Source: a virus. From it: 21,333 bases of DNA. The notes under the pieces are model-generated. The model ran no database searches, had not been told where the DNA came from, and was given only the letters and a program-made list of their open reading frames with translations. The stretch covers positions 1-21,333 of IMG/VR virus record IMGVR_UViG_3300042090_002162; one strand, written 5' to 3'. Each line of letters opens with the position of its first letter. The stretch's first letter is position 1. The position numbers were made by a program, and so were the translations under genes. Below are positions 1-6,576 of the stretch, one piece after another.

Positions 1-446
1 TGTTCTCCGTAGGAGAGTCCGCGGCCCATCGCGGACCTGCGGCCCTCCGCCACGGAGGAAGACAGGCGATCGATGCCCCAGAGCCCGCCCCCGAGGCCCA
101 AGAGGCCCAGGGAGCCCCACTTGGCCACGTCCAGGATCATCCCAGCCACGTTGGCGGAGACCTCCTTGGTGGTGCGGGCGAGGTTGCGCCAGTGCTGGCT
201 GATGGAGGCAGACGCCCGGTCGAGGCCGTCGTATGAAGACCGCATCTTCTTGGCGGCCTCGGCCTGGTTCTCGGCAGACGACGCGGTCTCCCTCATGGCC
301 ACGCCCACCAACTTACTCTGCCTCGCGGCCTCGATCCACGCCTTGGGCATCTTGGCCAGCTGGGCGTCGAACTGGTCGTAGAGCCGCTTGAAAGCTATGA
401 ACTGCTCGTCGTTGACGTCGACTTCAAGTATGGTCTTCATGGCCAT
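1..446 (-). CDS. Tape measure protein, N-terminal part (runs off the left edge)
   Basis: The 148 visible residues begin MAMKTILEVD at an ATG (446) with a GAGGGG ribosome site 8 nt upstream; a second Met two codons later (440) is an alternative start. The reading frame stays open to the edge. The first ~100 residues are hydrophilic and probably helical, followed by a glycine/leucine-rich hydrophobic stretch (roughly residues 105-128, containing SLGLLGLGGGLWGI) that could be a membrane-active segment. Its place directly after the tail chaperone pair, downstream of tube and sheath, is the standard place of the tape measure gene, which sets tail length and is wrapped by the chaperones. No domain motif is recognised, so the call rests on position and composition. 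The rest of the gene lies outside the window. Confidence 0.75.
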   Translation of the reverse strand, partial: MAMKTILEVDVNDEQFIAFKRLYDQFDAQLAKMPKAWIEAARQSKLVGVAMRETASSAENQAEAAKKMRSSYDGLDRASASISQHWRNLARTTKEVSANVAGMILDVAKWGSLGLLGLGGGLWGIDRLSSSVAEGRRSAMGRGLSYGE

Positions 447-450
447 GGGA

Positions 451-1145
451 TTAACCCCTCAACGTCAACTTCTGGTGCCTCGCCCGGAACTCGTAGGCGG
501 TCCTGTATTCCTGGTCCGATGGCAGGTAGCGGCCGAAGAACTCCTGGAAGCCCTCGCCGGTCGCCCAATCTAGTAGGCTATGGAGGACTGAGTCTCCCTC
601 TCTCCAGTATTGCCTCCCCGATTCGACGTCGTCAACGAGGCTGCGAAATCCATACAGCTCAACGACTCGGTCCGCGCCCCCCAGAGTTTCCCAACGGCCT
701 CCAGCACGATCTTGAGGACCTGCCGGGGGTACATCGAGGAGGCCACCGTAAAAAATATCAACGCGTTCTCCACGCCCGACACGTCGTCGGAATCGAGGAA
801 ATCCTGGTCGACGGCGTCCTGCAGCGGCACGGACTCCCACCCGCGCGGGGTGGGGCTGAGGACGCTGGAGAGCCTGCGGATCTCGGCCAGGAGGCCCTGG
901 GCGCCCGAAGGCCCCTCCCACGACCCCATCTTCTCAGCCTCGGACTTCAGCATCATGGCCGCCACGGGCGGGCCCGCCACGTAGTCCAGACCGTTGTTGT
1001 GGAGGGAGGCGAAGGTGCGGGCGATGACGAGGTGGTACTTCTCGAAGACCTCCCTCGATATCGCCATCGCGTGGACGTAGGCGTAGGGGTCCTCCCCCTC
1101 ACGGTAGAGGGGAATCACCAAGTTGAGCTTCCTGTCGATCTTCAT
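451..1145 (-). CDS. Tail assembly chaperone, -1 frameshift fusion (lambda gpGT analogue)
   Basis: Past the zero-frame region, the -1 frame is open and ends with TAA at 451-453. It encodes a plausible protein tail (GFRSLVDDVE, then SLLDWATGEGFQEFFGRYL) with no convincing start of its own: upstream of about 676 this frame gives proline/arginine-rich nonsense. The frame offset between the two reading frames is exactly -1. A slip at the G6 tract on the minus strand (677-682) would join KLWG to ADRVVELYGF and give a product of 231 residues. The stop is followed 4 nt later by the tape measure start. The T-like domain is expected to bind tail tube protein while the G-like domain binds the tape measure. 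The heptamer is not a textbook X-XXY-YYZ, so the exact slip site is uncertain. Confidence 0.65.
570..1145 (-). CDS. Tail assembly chaperone, short form (lambda gpG analogue)
   Basis: A 191-residue protein starting MKIDRKLNLVIPL, with AGGAAG just upstream of its ATG. It is alpha-helical and mixed in charge, without recognisable catalytic motifs. It lies between the tail tube gene and the tape measure gene, where nearly all long-tailed phages encode a tail assembly chaperone made in short and frameshifted forms (lambda gpG/gpGT). The last ~35 residues (after about KLWGARTESL) look low in quality compared with the alternative -1 frame, which supports frameshifting before the zero-frame stop. The role is transient coating of the tape measure protein during tail assembly and it is not expected in mature virions. 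Function is inferred from position and overlap architecture, not from sequence similarity. Confidence 0.72.
   Translation of the reverse strand: MKIDRKLNLVIPLYREGEDPYAYVHAMAISREVFEKYHLVIARTFASLHNNGLDYVAGPPVAAMMLKSEAEKMGSWEGPSGAQGLLAEIRRLSSVLSPTPRGWESVPLQDAVDQDFLDSDDVSGVENALIFFTVASSMYPRQVLKIVLEAVGKLWGARTESLSCMDFAASLTTSNRGGNTGERETQSSIAY
677..683 (-). promoter_or_regulatory. Candidate -1 ribosomal frameshift site (G6 tract)
   Basis: The minus strand reads CTC TGG GGG GCG CGG in the zero frame. The six G bases let a GGG-decoding tRNA re-pair perfectly one base back, giving TGG GGG then GCG GAC in the -1 frame. This is where the zero frame begins to look poor and the -1 frame begins to look protein-like. 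A T6 tract further upstream (about 750-755) is a second, less likely candidate, because the -1 frame after it looks non-coding. Confidence 0.5.
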
Positions 1146-1173
1146 GGTCTTCCTGCCTGCCTGTTAGAGTCAC

Positions 1174-1620
1174 TCAGAGGTCCCAGAGCCCGGCGTTGAC
1201 GTTGTAGTACCCGCCGACGGTGATGATCCACTCCGGGTCCGTGCCGTTGAAGTCCATGGGCCTCACGCCCCGGATGGAGCAGTTGTTGATGAGGTAGGGC
1301 GTGAGTCCGGTGGACACGTCCGGCCGGACGATCCCGCTGCCCAGGAAAGCTAGGAGCTCCATCTGGGCCTTGTAGGCGCCGGCCAGGGCCTGGGCCTTGA
1401 CCAGGTGCACCGTCATCTCGATCATCATGTACGGTTCGAGCGACGGGACCGCCCCGGTGGCCGTGGGGAAGTAGACCGAGGCCTCGCCCTGCAGCGCCAG
1501 GTTGATCTGCCCGCGCCCCAGGTAGGGGGCCGTGACGTTGAGGGTGGGGAACGTGGTCCAGGTGACGGAGGCCCGCAGCTTGTTGAGCTGGCCTTGGTCG
1601 ATGAGTGGGTTGCCGGCCAT
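1174..1620 (-). CDS. Contractile tail tube protein
   Basis: A 148-residue protein beginning MAGNPLIDQGQ, with a GGAGA ribosome site. It is compact and beta-rich, with the pattern TLNVTAPYLGRGQINLALQG then a central helix (VHLVKAQALAGAYKAQMEL) and a closing GGYYNVNAGLWDL. Length and secondary-structure pattern fit tail tube proteins of contractile-tail phages of the Bcep781/AP22 type, as I remember them. It follows the sheath gene by 14 bp and precedes the chaperone gene, the canonical sheath-tube-chaperone-tape measure order. It should polymerise into the inner tube through which DNA is ejected. No signal peptide or membrane segment is seen. Confidence 0.78.
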   Translation of the reverse strand: MAGNPLIDQGQLNKLRASVTWTTFPTLNVTAPYLGRGQINLALQGEASVYFPTATGAVPSLEPYMMIEMTVHLVKAQALAGAYKAQMELLAFLGSGIVRPDVSTGLTPYLINNCSIRGVRPMDFNGTDPEWIITVGGYYNVNAGLWDL

Positions 1621-1634
1621 CTTTCAGGTCTCCG

Positions 1635-3281
1635 TTATGCGCCGACCACGAAATCGGTCACATTTATGTTGAAACTGATGGACACGAAACCGTTCTGCGT
1701 GATGTAGACCACGGAGAGGCCGTTGTAGGTGCCCGTCTTGTAGTCCGCGGGGCTCGCCGTCAGGTAGGGAATGAACGGCACGGCGTTCACCACGATCTGG
1801 TCGGAGAAGGTGCCGTTGGACAGCGCCTGACTGAGCTGCGGCCCGGTGTAGGCGGTCTGGATGACGGTGCCCGCGGCCATGCCGAAGGTGATCGCCGAGG
1901 ACATGGTGTTGGCCAGCGTCTGCTGGATGGTGTTGATGCCCTGCTGGTTATAGTACAGCGGGTTGATCGGGTCGTTGCTGCCGTTGATGACCGTGTTCGA
2001 GACGTTGAGGTCAGAGTTGATCTGCGCCCAGTCCACCGAGTACCAGTAGGTGAACTGGCGGCCGTCCATCGTCGTACCCCACAGCAGGATGGCGTCGCTG
2101 ATCCCTCCCTCCGCCCCGGTGCCGACCACGTTGATGTTGGCAGTCTTGAGGGTGGAGAGCAGGGCGCCGTTGCCCTGGGTGGGGAATGGCGTGACGCCGA
2201 ACAGGAAGGAGAACGCGGCCGGCGTGACCTTGTTCGTCGAGCTCGGCGCGTAGTCGAGGGCGTTCTGGAAGTAGGAGGCGGCGCTGAACTCCGTCGAGGG
2301 GATGCCCGCGGACGAGTAGGTGCTGGCCACCAGAGTGCCCAGGGTCGTCTCGGCGCCCAGGGCGGCGGGGACCGCGTAGACGATCGTGGAGCCCGTGGTG
2401 CCGGTGAGGGCCAGGAAGGTGCCGTTGTACCCCACCGGCACGCAGCCGGCGATAGTGAAGTAGTCGCCCGGGACCACGGTGTGGGCCGTGGTAGTGGTCG
2501 CAGTGACCAGGCCGCCCGAGTAGGAGATCGCCGTCAGCACGTTGGCCGGGTAGGCCCCGTAGACCGGGCACTCGATGAATGCCATGACGCACTTCTGCAG
2601 GGTCGTGTAGTTCTGGTACGTGGCCAGCGTGGTGGTGGTGAAGAAGTATGTCTTGGCACTCGTACCCTCAAAGTTCGCCAGCATCGCCAGGTAGTTGGCG
2701 TTGGCGTCCCAGGTCCTGGGCACCAGGTAGGCCCAGAACGTGCCGGGGTTGGCGGTGATCCACGACATAAGGTATGCCACCCCGTCGTTGGGGTTCCCGG
2801 GGCCGAGCTCCAGGACGTAGACCGCCTGTCCCGACCCCTGGGCGAAGAATGTCGTGACCATGGCGAGCAGCTCCGCCACGTCCTCCACGGTGTAGACGAT
2901 GGAGGACCCGGTCGCCGGGCTGCTGGTCGCCGACGGCACCGCGTAGGTGAAGGCGGTGGTGGTGGTCACGGTGGCCAGGAAGGTGCCGTTGTAGGCCGCG
3001 GGCGTCGCCCCCGCCACGGTGACGTAGAGGCTGTCGCCGACGGTGAACCCGTGGGCGCTGGTCGCCGTCAGGGTGGCGGTGCCGGAGATCTGGGTGATTG
3101 AGGTCACGGCCTTGGCACCCTGCAACGCGGTCGTCAGGCTGGAGGCCTGGGTGAGCAGCGTCTTGGTCCCCGGCGCCGTGTTCGTGGCGCCCTGGGAGAT
3201 GAGGGCGCCGGTCTTCTGGAGCGTCGAAGGCGTCGGGGCCACTGTCTGCGTGACACTGACGGTGACGATGGAATTTGTCAT
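1635..3281 (-). CDS. Tail sheath protein (DUF3383-like) with two inserted FCCH-like modules
   Basis: A 548-residue protein with a GAGGAG ribosome site 8 nt before the ATG. The core (about residues 130-245 and 320-548) contains features of DUF3383-type phage sheath proteins: ELGPGNPNDGVAYLMSWI, the TTMDGRQFTYWYSVDW region and the conserved-looking INGSNDPINPLYYNQQGI, then a beta-rich C-terminus. Two small beta modules interrupt it at about residues 58-128 and 248-320; both have the pattern TAxxAHxxxxGDxxxxxG-xPxxYNGTFLA and end TYAVPSA or VYAVPAA. These resemble the FCCH/Ig-like modules often inserted in virion proteins and are probably displayed on the tail surface. Being first of the sheath-tube pair, it should form the contractile outer layer of the tail. 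Confidence 0.82.
   Translation of the reverse strand: MTNSIVTVSVTQTVAPTPSTLQKTGALISQGATNTAPGTKTLLTQASSLTTALQGAKAVTSITQISGTATLTATSAHGFTVGDSLYVTVAGATPAAYNGTFLATVTTTTAFTYAVPSATSSPATGSSIVYTVEDVAELLAMVTTFFAQGSGQAVYVLELGPGNPNDGVAYLMSWITANPGTFWAYLVPRTWDANANYLAMLANFEGTSAKTYFFTTTTLATYQNYTTLQKCVMAFIECPVYGAYPANVLTAISYSGGLVTATTTTAHTVVPGDYFTIAGCVPVGYNGTFLALTGTTGSTIVYAVPAALGAETTLGTLVASTYSSAGIPSTEFSAASYFQNALDYAPSSTNKVTPAAFSFLFGVTPFPTQGNGALLSTLKTANINVVGTGAEGGISDAILLWGTTMDGRQFTYWYSVDWAQINSDLNVSNTVINGSNDPINPLYYNQQGINTIQQTLANTMSSAITFGMAAGTVIQTAYTGPQLSQALSNGTFSDQIVVNAVPFIPYLTASPADYKTGTYNGLSVVYITQNGFVSISFNINVTDFVVGA
2322..2540 (-). other. FCCH-like beta module 2 in the sheath (residues ~248-320)
   Basis: The module reads VLTAISYSGGLVTATT, TAHTVVPGDYFTIAGCVP, VGYNGTFLALTG and TIVYAVPAALGAETTLG. 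YNGTFLA is shared exactly with module 1. The closing AALGA…T pattern is shared with the capsid-associated protein (AAALGAST), which suggests the modules of different genes are related. Confidence 0.6.
2898..3110 (-). other. FCCH-like beta module 1 in the sheath (residues ~58-128)
   Basis: The module reads AVTSITQISGTATLT, then SAHGFTVGDSLYVTVAG, TPAAYNGTFLATV and FTYAVPSATS. The order of a turn with H-G-x-x-x-GD, an AAYNGTF motif and a closing TYAV strand matches the FCCH-type module found in many phage structural proteins. It shares the order of motifs with module 2 of the same protein and with the module in the capsid-associated protein at 7613-8500. Boundaries are approximate. Confidence 0.6.
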
Positions 3282-3310
3282 GGGCCCGACTCCTCAGGCG
3301 TTTCGGGAGG

Positions 3311-3805
3311 TCACTTGTACTGGACGGTGTTCTGCTGGCCGGAACCTGGAACGTAGACGATCCCGTAGTCCATCTGCAGCGGGGGCAGGGTCAGGGCCGG
3401 GAAGAAGGCGGTGCCCAGGGCCTGCGGCACCAGGGCTGCGATGTTGGTCGTGGTCAGCGTGGCGATCTGGGTCGAGGTCAGGGCCGCGACGCCGGTGACG
3501 CTGATGGCGTTGAGCTGGGTGGTGGTCAGGCTGGCGATCTGCGTGTCGTAGAGGGCGCCGATGCTCGCCGTGGTCAGGGCGGCGATCTGGGTCGAGCTGA
3601 TGATGGCCGTGTTGGAGATGGCCGACACCAGGCCCGCGGCGTTCTTGAAGATTGAGCCGGCGGTGATGCCGCCCACCTGGGTGTACGTGGCGGCGGAGTT
3701 GACGGTGATGTTGACCATCTGGCTGCCGCTGGAATCCACGCGTAGCGGGGCAGCTTGGCCCAAAGGGTTGACGGCGACGTCTGTGGGGATTGCGTTCTGT
3801 GGCAT
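3311..3805 (-). CDS. Putative virion protein with 8-residue repeats
   Basis: A 164-residue protein beginning MPQNAIPTDVAVNPLGQAAP, with GGAG 9 nt before the ATG. Residues 1-65 resemble the small beta-rich N-termini of phage surface proteins. Residues 70-125 form seven consecutive 8-residue repeats of the type [ST]xTQIAxL (STQIAAL, ASIGAL, DTQIASL, TTQLNAI, TGVAAL, STQIATL, TNIAAL), with a leucine or isoleucine every eight residues, suggesting a regular solenoid or coil. The C-terminus (LPPLQMDYGIVYVPG) looks like a short beta domain. It lies between the neck-terminator-like gene and the sheath, so it is probably a neck, tail or decoration protein. No family name is recognised. Confidence 0.7.
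   Translation of the reverse strand: MPQNAIPTDVAVNPLGQAAPLRVDSSGSQMVNITVNSAATYTQVGGITAGSIFKNAAGLVSAISNTAIISSTQIAALTTASIGALYDTQIASLTTTQLNAISVTGVAALTSTQIATLTTTNIAALVPQALGTAFFPALTLPPLQMDYGIVYVPGSGQQNTVQYK
3431..3598 (-). repeat. Seven degenerate 24-bp (8-codon) tandem repeats
   Basis: The codons for residues 70-125 of the host gene form a diverged 24-bp periodicity. Copies end in codons for L77, L85, L93, I101, L109, L117 and L125 and mostly carry T-Q-I-A before them. The DNA has drifted more than the hydrophobic pattern, so the repeat seems maintained for protein structure. Confidence 0.75.
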
Positions 3806-3820
3806 GGCTTAAAGCTCCAG

Positions 3821-4879
3821 TTACTGCAGGATGAGGGATGGGATGGCCGACAGTATCAACTGGCGCGCCAGGTCGTTGATCCTCGATTGGTGGTACGATA
3901 CCTCGAAGTCCACCGTCTTCTTCTGGGCGAGTGCGTTGAGTTCCACCTGGTTCCTCTTCTCGTCCCTGACCACCGGCGAGTTCATAATGCCGATGACGTC
4001 GTAGTCGAGGGACCACTGGTTGACGCAGTCCACGAAGTCCTGGGCCTGGTCGTTTCGCATCCCGTACATCGTGATCCGCACCCGGTCGGAGCAGAGCTGG
4101 TCGTGGGACGAGAGCGGGTCGATCAGGGGGGCGCTCTGCAGGGCCTTCGTGCCCTCCGGCGCCACGTGGACCGAGGCGTAGGGTTGGGTCGAGGGCAGGT
4201 TGGGCGGCAGCGCGAACGACGGGTAGAGCGTCATAACCGGGTTGCCGAAGGTCTGGTAGATCGGTACGTAGCCGTTGAGCCCGAGCCAAGCGGGGAGGCT
4301 GTTGGAGACCACGAGGCCCCTGGAGTCGAACCCGTCAAGCGCGTCCACGATCTGGGCCGCCATGTCGGAGTAGACCGCGGCGCCCGCGTAGTGGTAGGTG
4401 TTGGTCTGGGCGAAGAAGGCGCCCCGCTGGGAGAAGGTGAACCTGACCCCGTTGAAGGTCGCCAGGTACATCTCGTTGGGGCCGATCTGGTTGAGGAAGT
4501 CCACGTCCGTCTGGGTAGTGAAGAGGACGCGGTTCACCTCAAAGGTCTCGGTCTCCTCCTGCCGGCGGTCGGTGGCGTAGTGGAGGGCGCCCTGCACCAA
4601 GAGCGTCGCGGCCGGCACCTCCACGGTGGGCGCCTGGTTGAACGGCACCTGGTTGAACAGGGAGGCGTTGAGCTGGGCGGACGGACTCAGCAGGTCCGCC
4701 TTCACCCAGAACACGAAACCGTCAAGGGGCAGCACCAGGAGGACGTAGCGCGTGAATTCCACCGTCTGGGCGAGCGACAGGGCGTTGAGGCCCGCGCCGA
4801 ACGGCCCGGGGAGGCTCGTCGCGTTGGGGCTCGGTGGCTGTGGCCCGAAGCCCGGGTTGGGCGTGGTGGACGTGGTCAT
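3821..4879 (-). CDS. Virion protein, probable neck or tail terminator
   Basis: A 352-residue protein with a proline/asparagine-rich leader (residues 1-30) followed by a hydrophobic beta-rich section (VEFTRYVLLVLPLDGFVFWVKADLL). The middle (residues ~100-180) is rich in aromatic and beta residues (EMYLATFNGVRFTFSQRGAF). The C-terminal third includes DRVRITMYGMRNDQAQDFVDCV, a pattern I remember in Bcep781/AP22-type structural proteins found just before the sheath. The FVFWV segment is unlikely to be a true membrane span because it is short and flanked by charged residues. Start and upstream stop overlap as TGATG (4877-4881), indicating translational coupling. A neck or tail terminator role is inferred from its place between the connector-like genes and the sheath. 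Confidence 0.65.
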   Translation of the reverse strand: MTTSTTPNPGFGPQPPSPNATSLPGPFGAGLNALSLAQTVEFTRYVLLVLPLDGFVFWVKADLLSPSAQLNASLFNQVPFNQAPTVEVPAATLLVQGALHYATDRRQEETETFEVNRVLFTTQTDVDFLNQIGPNEMYLATFNGVRFTFSQRGAFFAQTNTYHYAGAAVYSDMAAQIVDALDGFDSRGLVVSNSLPAWLGLNGYVPIYQTFGNPVMTLYPSFALPPNLPSTQPYASVHVAPEGTKALQSAPLIDPLSSHDQLCSDRVRITMYGMRNDQAQDFVDCVNQWSLDYDVIGIMNSPVVRDEKRNQVELNALAQKKTVDFEVSYHQSRINDLARQLILSAIPSLILQ

Positions 4880-5319
4880 CAGTCGAACTCCACCCAGGCG
4901 CGGAAGCTGTCGAGGTACTCACCCGTGTCGACGAACGAGGGCCTTGGTCTTGATGGCTGCTTGTTATACGGACGTTTGAAACGTTGGCTCTCACGATCGC
5001 GCGCAGCTTGAGTAGGAACACCCGGATAACCCAACGCGTCCATCTCCTGTTTAGTGATGAAATCATCGAAGGCTTTCCGAATCACATCTGCCCCAGGCGC
5101 AAAAATATCTTCTGGCGGAGGAGCGCCTGTCACCACGTTCTCGAAGACTGCCGAGACGGAGGACTCAAGGGCAGGCATCACGACGTCCGCCGCGTGCTGC
5201 TCGTAGAAGATCTCCATCACGTGGTACTTCGCCTCCAGTATGTCCGCCACGTCGCCCGTGGTCTGGGCGTCCTTGGAGTCCACGTAGGGGACGTCGATCA
5301 CTCCCAAGTTGAGCTTCAT
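4879..5319 (-). CDS. Probable neck/tail completion protein (gp10-like position)
   Basis: A 146-residue protein starting MKLNLGVIDVPYV. An upstream in-frame Met (5382) exists, but 5319 is chosen because its ATG overlaps the preceding stop as TGATG and because the 21 extra residues look like antisense nonsense. Helical at the N-terminus (GDVADILEAKYHVMEIFYEQHAADVVMPALES), then a charged linker, and ending PSFVDTGEYLDSFRAWVEFD. The closing DTG-Y-SFRAW pattern is typical of short head-tail connector/tail completion proteins. Position between a DUF4054-like connector and the terminator-like gene supports this. Exact family not recognised. Confidence 0.65.
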   Translation of the reverse strand: MKLNLGVIDVPYVDSKDAQTTGDVADILEAKYHVMEIFYEQHAADVVMPALESSVSAVFENVVTGAPPPEDIFAPGADVIRKAFDDFITKQEMDALGYPGVPTQAARDRESQRFKRPYNKQPSRPRPSFVDTGEYLDSFRAWVEFD

Positions 5320-5798
5320 CACGTCATCCCGAAGACCACGGGGCCGAACGCCTGGGCGATGCCCAGGTACTGCCTGCCCCACGGCGTCTTGGAGTTCTGG
5401 ATGTCGGCGAAAGTCAAATTTTGGAGGCTGATGCTCACCGCGACGCTGGTCGACGTGCTCTCCGTGGAGGAGGACTCGACCAGGCCCGCGGCGAAGGCAT
5501 TCACCCCATAGACCGACCTCTGGTACTGGAAGTAGGGCAGGCCGTTCTGGTACTGCGGGGCGTTCGGCAGGTCTGGGGCGAAGTTGATCAGGTTGTCGCC
5601 GCCCAGGTTGTAGACGGCGACCTGGTACAGGGAGTATTGCCCGCCATTCCAGGAGCCCGCCCCGAGGAGGCCCTGGTTGACCAACGCCAGCGCCACGTTG
5701 TAGGCGTAGACGAGCGCCATGGACGAGTCCGGGAGGACCGCGTCCGTGATGCCCATCACGTTCCTGACGAACGAGAGGAAGCCGGCGAAGGTCGGCAT
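5319..5798 (-). CDS. Head-tail connector-like protein (DUF4054-like)
   Basis: A 159-residue protein beginning MPTFAGFLSFVRNVMGIT. Residues 1-50 contain helices with the pattern FVRNVMGITDAVLPDSSMALVYAYNVALALVN, as seen in DUF4054/connector-type proteins that sit one gene or so after the major capsid protein in related myoviruses. The middle is beta/loop-rich with YNLGGDNLINFAPD, and the C-terminus reads SKTPWGRQYLGIAQAFGPV. It should join the portal/head vertex to the tail neck. Its stop overlaps the next start as TGATG, implying coupled translation. The ribosome site (AAGAGGGG) is a little far from the ATG. Confidence 0.65.
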   Translation of the reverse strand: MPTFAGFLSFVRNVMGITDAVLPDSSMALVYAYNVALALVNQGLLGAGSWNGGQYSLYQVAVYNLGGDNLINFAPDLPNAPQYQNGLPYFQYQRSVYGVNAFAAGLVESSSTESTSTSVAVSISLQNLTFADIQNSKTPWGRQYLGIAQAFGPVVFGMT

Positions 5799-5801
5799 GG
5801 T

Positions 5802-6338
5802 CTAATGGCCCCTCTTCCTGGATCTGGGTGCGCGTTCCGGGGCGTGGTCGCCCTCCTGGCGCTGGACCCTGACGCCCTCGGCGATCGGGTCCGTCTCGTC
5901 GCGTTCATCGTGGTTCTCCTCGACGACGCTCATCTCGAAGTTGCGGAGGCGCTCAGGGCGGCCCGCCTCTGAGAGCGCACCTTCCAGCATCTCGTTGTTG
6001 GCGATGGCCAACTCCTTGCGCATCTCGCGGCCACGTTCCACTAGGGCCTGGGTGTTGTGGTCGATGGCCTCCATCAGTTTGGAGACCGAGATCGGCTTGT
6101 CGATCGAGTAGCAGATGCCCGCGAAGGCCTTGCTGCGGTTGATGTCCGCCACGTTGACGATCCCATAGACCCGGTGCTGTTCCAAGATGGCGTCGATCTC
6201 CACGGTGGAGAGGTCTCCGGTCACCTGGACCTGCTGGCCGATGGGGACCGGCTGTACCCGCAGGCCAGTCTGCTCCGGGACGCGGTAGGCGAACTCGTAC
6301 TTCTGCTTGGTGGCGTTGCCGACGAACAGTTTGCTCAT
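5802..6338 (-). CDS. Small head-cluster protein with charged disordered C-terminus
   Basis: A 178-residue protein beginning MSKLFVGNATKQKYEFAYRVPE. The start at 6338 is preceded by AGGAAGG; 26 residues further upstream in the same frame look non-coding, so they are excluded. Residues 1-75 look folded (beta strands plus VEIDAILEQHRVYGIVNVADI), followed by a helical segment (SKLMEAIDHNTQALVERGREMRKELAIANNEML), which could be a coiled coil. Residues ~140-178 are rich in E, D and R and probably disordered. It lies between the capsid gene block and the connector genes. I do not recognise the family; a virion or assembly role is inferred from context only. Confidence 0.6.
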   Translation of the reverse strand: MSKLFVGNATKQKYEFAYRVPEQTGLRVQPVPIGQQVQVTGDLSTVEIDAILEQHRVYGIVNVADINRSKAFAGICYSIDKPISVSKLMEAIDHNTQALVERGREMRKELAIANNEMLEGALSEAGRPERLRNFEMSVVEENHDERDETDPIAEGVRVQRQEGDHAPERAPRSRKRGH

Positions 6339-6342
6339 GGTC

Positions 6343-6543
6343 TCAACCTTCCTTCCTGCCTGTGCTGAACCTGTCGATGGTGTCGCCCTCCGCGTTGAGG
6401 AGGAAGGCTCGGCCATCGATCACGTATGACGCCCCGTCCACGACGATCGTGGCCGGCTCCGTCGCCGTGGCGGGACGGAAGCGGCAGTCTTTCCCTTCCA
6501 GGAACCTGACGCTCCCGTCTGAACCTACGGTCTTGACGAGCAT
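6343..6543 (-). CDS. Small hypothetical protein between capsid and connector genes
   Basis: A 66-residue protein beginning MLVKTVGSDGSVRFLEG, with a strong GGGAGGA ribosome site 6 nt before its ATG. It is a single beta-rich unit (ATIVVDGASYVIDGRAFLLNAEGDTI) with no Cys, membrane span or enzymatic motif. It is tightly packed between its neighbours (33 bp after the capsid gene, 4 bp before the next start). The beta-hairpin-like repetition of V-D-G-x-x-Y-V-I-D-G-R may form a small barrel. Function unknown; decoration or assembly role possible. Confidence 0.6.
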   Translation of the reverse strand: MLVKTVGSDGSVRFLEGKDCRFRPATATEPATIVVDGASYVIDGRAFLLNAEGDTIDRFSTGRKEG

Positions 6544-6576
6544 GGCGTATCCTCCCTCACGGGTGGGCCTACCTGC

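Noticed and set aside
1605-3101. Long plus-strand open frame antisense to the sheath gene
   Set aside because: Arginine/glycine/valine-rich translation typical of antisense GC-rich DNA; the minus-strand frame has ribosome site, neighbours and sheath-like motifs.
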